From positions 1-64,000 of the forward strand of contig LWCA01000062.1 of assembly GCA_001642005.1 (NCBI GenBank): a DNA stretch of 64,000 nt, in the 5' to 3' direction. Of this stretch, positions 25,425-34,844 are shown piece by piece. The stretch's first letter is position 1, and the number at the start of each line of letters is the position of its first letter. Both the position numbers and the translations under genes were made by a program. The stretch is from Intoshia linei. Taxonomy: Eukaryota > Orthonectida > Rhopaluridae. The notes under the pieces were generated by a model, which worked only from the letters and a program-made list of their open reading frames with translations, had not been told where the DNA came from and made no database searches.

Positions 25425-25447
25425 ACAAATAGTTTTATAAGTAAAGA
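25425..25447 (-). mobile_element. Helitron-like 5' terminus fragment
   Basis: The complement reads A|TCTTTACTTATAAAAC, and the adjoining 25200-25425 matches the 5' part of the Helitron-like body in minus orientation. Confidence 0.4.
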
Positions 25448-25459
25448 TATAGTATATAC

Positions 25460-25955
25460 CAGGGGTGCCCAACCTTTTTTTAATGAGATCAACTTTTAAA
25501 TTTTTCATTGAGTGGTGATCGACTAATACATTGACTAGAAAAAAGTTTCTGATCGGAACCTATGTTAAAAATTAAAAAGTAAATCGTAGAAAATTATAAT
25601 ATTAAGCAATTTTGCAATATATTTCAACATTATAGGCAAAACCTATTATAAAGCAATAGTGGATTAATCAAAATGTTATAATTTAAGGTAGCAACTATAT
25701 CATTTAATAATATTGCTAGAGAAGTGGTTAAATAAGTAAAGATCCGGTACTCACTCCACATATAGTAAACTAGTTTTTAACAATATATATTACAATTAAA
25801 TTTTATAAATATTAAAATATATTGTTTTAAAATAGGGGTCATTTTAAACATTAAATATTCAAAGTATTACTAAAATAAAAAAATTAATTCTAATTTATAA
25901 ATTTTGGCGATCAACTATAAAATCATCTGCGACGGACAGGTTGGTCATCTTTGAT
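25460..25955. mobile_element. hAT-like MITE, decayed
   Basis: The left end CAGGGGTGCCCAACC and a right end resembling its complement (ggttggtcatctttg) suggest a hAT-type MITE. The flanking octamers no longer match well. A related right end occurs at about 31870-31950. Confidence 0.5.
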
Positions 25956-26096
25956 AAATAAGAAAATAAATAATAAGGAAATGAAAATACAACTTTATTT
26001 AATGGAATCTTACCATCGAGTATGCTAGTTATGATTTCACTTTTTATCTTTAAATTCAATTCTACTTAGTTTAATTTTAATATATACAGTTATGGC

Positions 26097-26213
26097 CAAA
26101 AAAAACGCATATAGCTATATGTATATAATCGAATCAATTAATTAAAAAAAAAATTAACTCACTTATTAATTCGCATTAGACATTTTTATGTACACAATTT
26201 ACTTTTTTTGAAT
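26097..26213 (+). mobile_element. Tc1-type element, left end only, cut at a scaffold join
   Basis: Starting after TA at 26095, the first about 115 bp (CAGTTATGGCCAAAAAAAACG) are near identical to the left end of the complete element at 26723. The match stops at the N at 26214. The copy is probably an unresolved repeat at an assembly join. Confidence 0.65.
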
Positions 26214-26722
26214 NATGAAATTTACATTATAAGCCAAAATATATACTATACGAAAAGAAATTTGAGTTAATTTTATAAATTTTTAGATTTTAAATTTTTT
26301 GTATTTTTAGTATAATTTTATATTTTTATCGTTTTTAAATCCCCCTTAAAAGTTTGATTCAAAAAAAATCTTAAACAACCACTCTTGAAAGTTTGGTTCA
26401 AAAAAAAATTACTAAAACCCAAAATTAAAATAAAATATAAATGAAGTTTTATACATTCTACGACTTGCCCATATAATGTGTATATTTCACAGTTTTACAC
26501 ATTCTATACCAGTGTTTCCCAAATGGGGGCTTGGCCCCACCAGGGGGCCTATAGAGATTGAGGGGGCCGCAGATTTAAGAAAAATTTTAAAATTAAATTA
26601 GAATCGTTAACATTAATTTGATTTAGTATTTGATATTTAATTAATATATTCTTAAAATTTGGATTAATTGTGAATTATAATAAATTTAAAAATTATTAAC
26701 CTTTATGTGACAATAACATGTA

Positions 26723-28236
26723 CAGTTGTGGCCAAAAAAAACGCATATAGCTATATGTATATAATTGAATCAATTAATTAAAAAAAAAATTAACTCACTT
26801 ATTAATTCGCATTAGACATTTTCATATACACAATATACTATTTTTAAATTTAACTTGAAATGGTCGATATATCTTAAAATAAAATTGAGGCGGACAAAAA
26901 AAACGCATAATTTACATAAACATTTATTTATTAATAAATATACATACATTATAATTAAAATTAAAAACTTGTATGACTTCCTTTAGCTCGATAGCACTTT
27001 CCACCCGTTTTAACATAGATTGAACATATTTTCTACACGTTTGATTTGTAATTTGAAGCCATTCCTCTTTTACTATTATTTTTAATTCATTTAGATTCTT
27101 CACCCTTCTTTCATGGACCTTTTGTTTTAGATGAACCCATAAATTTTCAATATGGTTAAAGTCAGGACTCTGTGCTGGCCATTCCATCACGTCTATTCCC
27201 TTTTGCTGGAAAAATGAGGTTGTTATTTTAGCTTTGTGCTTAGGGTCATTATCTTGTTGGAATATGAAATTCTCCCTTAAGCCTAGTTTGTGTGCCGATA
27301 ACATTACATTTTTGTTTAGAATTTGTGTATATTTTTATGCGTCCATTTTCCCTTCAATTATTTGGATTTCACCAACCCCGTAATAACTAAAACAGGCCCA
27401 AATCATTAAACTACCTCCGTCAAATTTAATTGTTGGGCAAATGTTTTTTAAATAGAAGCGAGATCCTTTTTTTCTGCGAACATACTGCTTGCCATCAGAC
27501 CCAAAAAAGTTTATTTTGTATTCATAAGATCAAATAAAGTGTTTCCAATAGTCCATCCCACTTAACAAGTAATTTTTTGCAAATATAAACCTTGCATCAA
27601 TATGCCTCTTCCTTAAATATGGTTTCCTGCAAACTGAATATGCTTAAAGGTCATTAGCGGAACATACTCTTCGTAGTGTTCGAGGTGAAACAATTTTATT
27701 ACATTGATCTTTCATGATATTCGACAATTTGGTACACCCCATTTTTGGATTCGACTCCAATTCACTTTTAATTCTAGTCAAATCAGCATTCGAGATAATT
27801 TGAGGACGTCCACTACCTTTTTTACGATCGAAAGTTTTAATTTTGATATTTTTTAATATTCGTGATATTGTACCTTGATTTTTACCATAAAAGTGTGCCA
27901 ACCTTTTTTGATTCCAACCATCAGAATATCTTGCCAAAATTTGAAATTTTTCCTTTTTTCTTAACTGCTTAGTCATGTGCTTGTAAAATAAATTCATATT
28001 TAAATGTAATTTCATCCTTTAAAATGGCGGGTTAATTGATCTAAATAAAGTATACATTTTTTTTGTCCGCTCTAATTTAATTATCCTATAAATATGTGAC
28101 TTCAAGACTGATTTCAATAAAATAAAATACAAATAAAATGCTGTTACACAATCACAATGTAGGTAGTAAAGTTTTTTTTATTTAATTCTACGAAATATCT
28201 CATTTTTAATATATGAATTTTTTTAGGCCACAACTG
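26723..28236. mobile_element. Complete Tc1-type transposon
   Basis: The ends are CAGTTGTGGCC at the left and its complement GGCCACAACTG at the right, with TA on both sides (26721-26722 and 28237-28238). It is 1514 bp with one transposase pseudogene on the minus strand. It interrupts a hAT-like repeat. Its terminal sequence matches the fragment at 26097. Confidence 0.88.
26924..28015 (-). pseudogene. Tc1-type transposase, inactivated
   Basis: One frame runs from 28015 to 26924 with no frameshift but three in-frame stops (27644-27646, 27530-27532 and 27335-27337). The N-terminus has paired HTH regions (QNQ...GTISRILK and GRPQIIS). The catalytic domain includes FFGSDGKQYVRRKKGSRF, SLMIWACFSYYG, FQQDNDPKHKA with the second Asp, and PDFNHIENLW with the Glu. 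The first catalytic Asp, usually in an SDE motif, is replaced by Tyr (SYE). The stops and the lost Asp make it inactive. An intact copy elsewhere could mobilise this element in trans. Confidence 0.88.
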
Positions 28237-28641
28237 TATATTACCAAAAAAAAACTATCATAAATTTACAATTGTTTGTATACTAGGCCCTAGTAACTAT
28301 AAGGTGGTCAACTATATTAAAATATGATTTATAACGAAAATGAATCCACTAATATTAAAAGATAACATTTTTTTAATCGCTGTTATAATTTACCGTTTTC
28401 TACCGTTTTCTCAAATTTACACATAATAAATTTCAATTATAACTGAAGAGAAACGTTTCTAGTATATTCAACAAAATAATATCCGGAACGATCTGAAAAT
28501 TGAGTAATAAAATGACTATAATAAGCCAATTATAGTATAAAATGATTAAACCGATATTTTAAAGTTGAAAAATAAATAATTTACATATTTACTCAAATAT
28601 CACCAAAATTATTCTGTAGGCATCTGGTTGCCGACCACTGA

Positions 28642-29032
28642 GATAAAGAAAATTTCATTGTGTATGCCATTATTAAGAAATTATAAAAAGCAATAGATAA
28701 TAATTATACTTATTACAATTTAATTTAAATAGTTGAATATAAAACCCAATTATAAATGACAAAATTATTATAATAGAATAAAATAAAAAATATTCATCGG
28801 AAAAACATCTTAATCAATTAATTTAAAAGAATTTGCTAATAAGAAAATTTATAAACCAATCCAGTAATTTGATATCCTCCATACATTAATTAAATTGTAT
28901 AGTAAAAGTTTAAATACAAAAGCTGTTACATTTAACATAAAATACAAACGTACAAAAATAAAACTACACGTAATATAGGTACTTTTCTAATTAGAAATAA
29001 AATAATGCATAATTCGATACTGTATTAATTAC
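28642..29032. other. Sequence downstream of the last UFD1 exon seen
   Basis: This starts with a GT donor (minus strand, 29032) but no following UFD1 exon is visible before the hAT-like repeat. It is AT-rich with no other gene. Confidence 0.4.
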
Positions 29033-29406
29033 CCAATGAGGCAGATATACAATTCCTTCTTTAGAAACAAATTCCAGTACACCGCAATGTGTAACTTTGT
29101 AGTTGTCCTCTTTTTCGTTTGAGATGGAAAACAACATTGGATACTGAATGTTTAATTGTACTATTAAAAAATGTAAAAAAAAAAAAAAAAAATCAACATA
29201 ATTGTTCCAAAGCAGAGTTTGGCATAATAACTAAATAAATAATTTAAATATAAAATAATATAATAAATGCTTAACATATAAACAAATTTACTTTTTCCAC
29301 CACAATTGACTTCATCAACTTTTTTATAACCATCAAACATTGTTACAGAATAAGCTCGATACTTGTGATGAAATTCGTTGGAAAAGTTATCAAACTGGCG
29401 AAACAT
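29033..29406 (-). CDS. UFD1: UFD1-like ubiquitin-fusion degradation protein, N-terminal part
   Basis: UFD1 works with NPL4 and the p97/Cdc48 ATPase to extract ubiquitinated proteins. Minus-strand exons 29292-29406, 29198-29230 and 29033-29160 encode 92 residues. They begin MFRQFDNFSNEFHHKYRAYS and include GGKIIMPNSALEQL, LNIQYPMLFSISN and THCGVLEFVSKEGIVYLPHW. These match the first half of the double-psi beta-barrel Nn domain. The second exon is only 33 nt. The last exon ends at a GT donor, but the following exons (rest of the barrel and the p97/NPL4-binding tail, over 200 residues in relatives) are not found toward 22.7 kb. That region is packed with transposons. The gene is either interrupted by very long introns or truncated. 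It is head-to-head with the OXR1-like gene, 402 bp apart. Confidence 0.82.
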
Positions 29407-29808
29407 ATTTGCTGCATTTATCTTAATTTGTTAACAATTGCAATATAAATAATTACCAAAGATCCAAAAATACTGTGCATGAGTCAATTAAACTGATTTA
29501 AGCAAGAAAGTGTCGTTAATCGTATAACTATAGAATTCTCGTTGTGATAGTAGCAGTGAAATTATATAATGTTGAAATTAATTAGTTGAATTAATTAGGT
29601 TGTAGTACACATTTGAAATTTGTAAATTAAAGCTACCCAAATAAATACAGACAAGTAAGCCCAACTTTATTGATTATCTAAATTAAGTTTTAAAAATTGT
29701 TATCCTTAACACAAAAATTGAGGCAAATTATTTTCTAACAGTATAAGTTGCAAATAATGTTCATTTTGGAGTAATCGATAAATTAATTCCGATTCTTTAG
29801 TTTTATAG
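29407..29808. promoter_or_regulatory. Divergent intergenic region UFD1 / OXR1-like
   Basis: The 402 bp between the two start codons must contain the upstream sequences of both genes. No specific motif can be named. Confidence 0.4.
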
Positions 29809-32800
29809 ATGGAACATGTGAAAACAAGTAAAAATCCCGTGTGGGGTGAACACGAGGTACGATTGCAAATAATTATAGATTAAATTTTAATCATGTAACA
29901 AGGTTATTGAAAATGAAAATATAGAGGATATTGCTGAAAAGTATAGCATGTTACCCAGTGAGCTGAGAAAGATTAATAAACTGTCACGAAGCCTTGTATA
30001 TACTGGCCAGGTTGATTTGCTATTTAAATCAATAATTTTTATTTTTAGAAATTAAGAGTTAATTGTTCTCAAAATATTGAACCGAACCAAGATAATAAAA
30101 ACTACAATTTGGTTGTTATATAATTATATTTCATATTTATATATTGGTAATTTAGAAAAATGTTGATATTGAAGAAAAACTCAAAATGACTCATTTGGCT
30201 GAGAAATGTTCAATACATTATTATTCCAAGAGATTTACAAACAAAAACGTATTTTACATTTTTTATTGGAAAAAATTTAATTAAATTATAGGGTGTCGTC
30301 AGTGGTAAAATGTATATTAGCCCAAATACGTTTACATTTTATCCTAACCGTACGGACCCATTAGTGATCGAAAATTTCCAAGAAAAGTATAGTTTAAAAG
30401 TACCTCTAAAAGACATTATGTTTGTTAATTTATACCCTGAAATTGAAGAAATTAGTGAAACTGCTCGCCATTGGTTTTTTTATTTCATTTTTACTTGAAT
30501 TTTATTTAGCGACGAGTGCAGTGTTTCAAATTTAAAACGGTTTAGTAGTAGTCCTACGCCGAATACTACTGGCAAATTTCGATATCAGTCTCGAAATAAA
30601 CAAATTTATAACAGTAAAAATAGCCCATTTCCCTGTACTGGTACCAGTAAAAGCACTCAAAAATTCTTTTCAAAGACGTTTGATGTTATGGGAAAAGTTA
30701 GTTCGTCAGGTTCAGAGACTATTAATTATATTTCAACGTTTAATCCGTTTTCCAATAAAGTAAAAGATGGGTCTTTGAAATCTACTGTTAAAAATGGCAG
30801 CAAAAATTACAATTATTCTTATTTAACTTTTGATTCCAATGAAAATGTTAAAACAATGCTAAATAAACCGATCCATCAACATTTGAAATACAATATTGAA
30901 GAAACTCCAGAAAAAATAAATTTTATTCGCATTCGCACAATCACAGAAATGCCTGATGAACGGTATTTTATCTTTACTTATATAATATGCACTGATATAT
31001 TTGTTTGTGTGTGTGTTCCACTTTATTTCAATAACTACCAGTCTTAGAATTTTATAGTTCACATTTCAATTACAGCTTTTCTAAGGGTGATAATAAGATA
31101 AATTTCAACCTCCCAAACTCACATCTTACGGGTCAAAACCCTGTTGTCTCTCTTTTTGAAGAGCAAACGAGTTGGAGAATTTAAAAAAATATATCAATTG
31201 TCCTTCTTTTTGAAATCAAACGAGTTGGAGAATTTAAAAAAAGTATAGTTTTTTTCGGGACATATAATAAGATAAATTTCAACCTCCCAATTTCACATCT
31301 TACGGGTCAAAAACCCCAGTTGTCCTCTTTTTGAAAATCAAACGAGTTGGAGAATTTAAAAAGATATATAAGCTGATGCGGACTTTAAAATCATGAATTT
31401 AAATAAAAAAAAATTATATCTTTAGGGCCAAAACTACAAATTACTTTTTTTTTTATAAAAACAGCACTAGAATTTTAAAAAATTTATAGGTGATACAGTT
31501 GTATCCTCTTAACACACACAAAAAATTTCAATCCGAATAAGAGACGACTTCACAGTCAAAAAAGCATTTTAGTATTACTTAGTATTAGTATATTCAGGGT
31601 TCAAATATTGTTTGTATAGAGAGGCAAACACCATGGTAGAGGTCCAAAAATATGGGTTCTTAACTATTTTCCACTTGGCAACCCTTAATTCAATAAAATT
31701 CGATGTGGCACCCCAAAAATGTAAACTTAAATTCGAAAAAAGTAACGCTGTAATGTAACCTAAATTAATTTTGACTTATAATACACAGTTTCATTCATTT
31801 TGCACGCTGTTATTTATTAGATAAAGATTTAAACAAATTACATTGCATTTATTGAATGTGTTATCGATTTTAATAACGAGTATTATTAAAATAAAATATT
31901 AATTCTAATTTTGGCGATCGACTACAAAATCGACAGGTTGGGCATCCTTGATTTCCCGGTTCTCGACTTTTGTCATTTCCCGGGAAATCACAATCACTAC
32001 CTAGAAGCCACATATGGTCATTCAATCCTACGCTAAGGTTAGCTAGCCAATTTTAATGTTTTCAATTTCGACTATCCATTTCATGTAAATTCAATTGTAA
32101 TGTGAAAATTTAGTTGTCTCGAGGCTTTCAACTATCATGAACATTTCCGAGAATATTGGTTCGCAATAAACGAACTAAGGTACTGCAAAAACAATAAATA
32201 ATAATCAAAACATTGATAATTAGATCTGGTGAAATAATATGCAAACTAAACACATTTTTAAACAAAGACGTTGCTGAAAACGTTACTTCGATAATGAATA
32301 AGAATCTGGATTTTGATCAGTACAACATAATTGAAAATCAGAGCGATAGTAAGTTTTAGTTATAGCAATATTATTTGTTTAGGTAAATCTTTATTTCATT
32401 TTTGCGATTGCCCTATCAACATGAAAGAGAAGAATCTTTTTGGTGTATACGAAATACCTGAAACGGCGGAAGAAAAAAATGTTGATATTGATAAGCATAA
32501 ATGTAATACAATTTAGTCGATACTACCAATTACAATTACATCTGATTCTCAAGTGACGAACATTTCGCTAGAACCCGATATCAATTTTTATGAATATGGG
32601 GACGAATCGAGTATACTCGATGAAGCTGAGTTTAGTCAAGTTTTATAGATTCTATTACAAATGTATTTTTTTTAGGTTTCCAATTATTACCCACGTCGTA
32701 CTATTGGGAGTATGCTGAAAATGGTTTATACCTCTGAAAAATTAGGGTTTTGTATGAATACGCTGTATAACCGAGCGAAATCTGACGAGAATCAACACCC

Positions 32801-33873
32801 AATGTTATTGTTAATTCAAGATAACTATAAAAATGTTTTTAAATTTCAAAACTTAAACTTTATGTATGCTTTAGAAATTTGGGGCATTCTTATCAAAACC
32901 TCTTGTCGTTAATTCACAATTTTATGGATCTTGCGAAAACTGGCTTTTCACGTTTTATCCAGAGTTTAATGTTTATGGAGTCAGTGGAATTAACAATTAT
33001 TATGTCAAAAGTGACTTTAATAGCATAGCCATTGGATCTTCGTGGTATTTAAATATTTTAATCGTGTATGAGCAGGGTTGCCAACTGCATTATTTTCCCC
33101 CTGAGAATTCGGGTTTTCAAATTCAACTCAGCGCTCAGGGTTAAGTGATATTTCTCAGGGTAATTTAATTATTTCAATAAAAATCATCAGATCAGACATA
33201 TTTCATTTATATTCTATAATTTTTTTCTCTATGATGAAGGACTCTTAGTGTTAGCAGTTATTCCATTACTTAGTGACACCCATATTTTGGATTTTTTCTC
33301 TAAAGTATTCATTAAGTCATTTTGAAATGTGCTATTTGCTATTTTTTATGAAAAATTTAAAGTATTCATTTTAAAAGTTTTAATAAAAATTGTGTGTAAA
33401 CTGTTATTATTTTTTGAAAAAGAGACACCCCATAGTAAAAGAGGGTCCCAAAATTTTTTTTCTTATGGCGAAATTGCACAACACGCTGCGATTCCCTATA
33501 TGGCACTTCGATCAAAAATTCAGGTTGAGAATAACTTAATGTTGGTAACCCTGTGTATGAGGTGGTCAAATTATGACTCTTGAGAAATTTTCAAAAAATT
33601 ATATACAAAATCTACCACAATTTAAAAAAAATTTTTACTTTGGAATACCGAATAACTTATTTGTCAGTTTTAGAGTTATTTAAAATTAACATTTACGTTA
33701 AAAAATATTCGGCTTTATCGTGTAATATACAATTTAGTGGACATCATGGTCTATGGTTGAACCGAGAACTATATAGAGGTCGATCGCAGCCATGTACTAC
33801 ATTTAACAATACTTGTTTAACAGAAGACGAAGATTTTACAGTATCTACTTTGGAATTGTGGATATTTTCTTAA
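29809..33873 (+). CDS. OXR1: OXR1/NCOA7-type protein: LysM, GRAM-like and TLDc domains
   Basis: This family protects against oxidative stress and interacts with the V-ATPase through the TLDc domain. Thirteen exons give a continuous 606-residue frame: 29809-29856, 29903-30010, 30049-30111, 30156-30248, 30292-30473, 30510-30962, 32114-32179, 32224-32348, 32383-32480, 32517-32639, 32676-32834, 32875-33041 and 33738-33873. Residues about 15-60 form a LysM domain (IEDIAEKYSMLPSELRKIN, then VYTGQ). Next is a GRAM-like segment (GVVSGKMYISPNTFTFYP, then DPLVIENFQEKY). A TLDc domain at the C-terminus has GFCMNTLYNR, FGAFLSKPLVV, FYGSCENWLFTF, GHHGLWLNRELYRGRSQPC and LELWIF. The intron after 32480 is 36 nt with a gttgat donor; if retained it adds an in-frame stop. 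Intron 6 contains a Helitron-like copy and intron 12 a hAT MITE. The full domain order is preserved, so the gene looks functional. Confidence 0.92.
30971..31600 (+). mobile_element. Helitron-like element in an OXR1-like intron
   Basis: The 5' terminus A|TCTTTACTTATATAATATGC starts at 30971, only 8 bp after the splice donor of the exon ending at 30962. The 3' half is missing. A tandem duplication of the gagttggagaatttaaaaaa block lies at 31160-31360. Confidence 0.6.
33073..33553. mobile_element. hAT-type MITE with perfect 8-bp target duplication
   Basis: The ends are CAGGGTTGCCAAC and the complement-type GTTGGTAACCCTG, flanked by TGTATGAG on both sides (33065-33072 and 33554-33561). It is 481 bp and lies wholly inside the last intron of the OXR1-like gene. 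The open frames at 33329-33583 and 33366-33569 belong to the element. Confidence 0.88.
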
Positions 33874-33915
33874 AAATAAATTATAATGTACATAAATAAT
33901 TGTGAATAAATTAAA

Positions 33916-34749
33916 TTAATATCCCTTGTAATGATTGAAATATCCAGGTTCCACTCGTGTGGTTTTAATAGATTTATATTTTCTGCTGTACTTGATGCTT
34001 TTAACAATAGAATTGGAACCAGGGAATGCAGTTATTCCTCCATAAAATTCGTCAGTTTCTGGGTCGAAACGGACAGGATCAATTTCTATAGACAAATTTT
34101 TTGGTAAAGTCGTACTAGCCAGTTGTTTTAATTTATCGCTTTGTACAGTTGGTTCTAAAAAGTAGTTTATAACCCTTTGTGTGGTATCCATCAATATCAA
34201 ATCATTATTTCTAATATCTTTATTAAAAGCCATCATCATTTTATTTAAAATCTAAAAAACTATTAATACTTTAATAAAGGCGTTCCAAAACTGGACCACG
34301 GGACCGGCTCATTTTTTATTTCATCAGTCTATTTTTATAAATATTTCAAAATGTTTAAACAGTAGATTACAAATTTGCGTTTTAATATTAAATTTATTCT
34401 GAAACTGGTGGTCTGCATTAGGGAACTATTCTTTAATATATTACGGAACCTTGAATTTAATTTTTAAATCCTTGAAAACATAATCTTTGTAATTATTTTC
34501 ATCACAGTCTGTTAAATTGATAATAATTTCTTTGCATTTATCCGACACATTAGAGGGTGGATCATAAAGCTGGGTTTGATCAATTGACCTGGTAATTTCG
34601 GATTCATTAATATTTTCAATCAAAGTTTCTTTAGTTTCAATTTTTTTCACCATTTCTGGTTTTTTAGTTTTCCATACAAAGTTTCGTATAAAATTTGCAT
34701 TCTATGTAGTTTTAATAAAAATATAAACCCATATTACCAATTTTTTCAT
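33916..34749 (-). CDS. MRPL50: Mitochondrial large ribosomal subunit protein mL50
   Basis: mL50 is a metazoan-type component of the mitochondrial 39S subunit. Exons are 34738-34749 (only 12 nt, ATG AAA AAA TTG), 34450-34701 and 33916-34251; phases agree and give 199 residues. FIRNFVWKTKKPE near the N-terminus looks like a mitochondrial targeting segment. The core reads YDPPSNVSDKCKEI, then VFKDLKIKFK joined to ILNKMMMAFN, and VQSDKLKQLASTT-LPKNLSIE. This pattern (LKFN...DKF..L....LP.NL.I) is that of mL50. The tail DPVRFDPETDEFYGGITAF is of the kind found in invertebrate homologues. The stop is 42 bp from the convergent OXR1-like stop, and the start is 95 bp from the CWC27 start. Confidence 0.8.
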
Positions 34750-34844
34750 ATTCAGCATTTCAATAAAAGTACGTTTATTTTAAATTAAATATATTGAATT
34801 TGTACATTACAATTATTTTTAAAATATAAAATTGCGTAAACCAA
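34750..34844. promoter_or_regulatory. 95-bp divergent promoter region mL50 / CWC27
   Basis: Only 95 bp separates the two start codons, the shortest divergent spacer in the window. It is AT-rich with no unmistakable motif. Any core promoter must be compact or shared. Confidence 0.45.

Larger units (their letters stand above)
26510..28641 (+). mobile_element. hAT-like element of the 12279 family, split by a Tc1 element
   Basis: The left end (CAGTGTTTCCCAAATGG, then accagggggcc) matches 12279 onward, and the body resumes at about 28240 after the Tc1 insertion (acaattgtttgtatactagg, as at 12522). The right part (about 28400-28641) instead matches the complement of the element at 37232 and ends in ccgaccactg. 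It may therefore be two abutting hAT-type repeats. Confidence 0.55.

Noticed and set aside
32502-32516. In-frame TAG suggesting the OXR1-like gene is a pseudogene
   Set aside because: A 36-nt intron (gttgat...tttag, 32481-32516) removes the stop, keeps phase 0 and continues a conserved TLDc protein.
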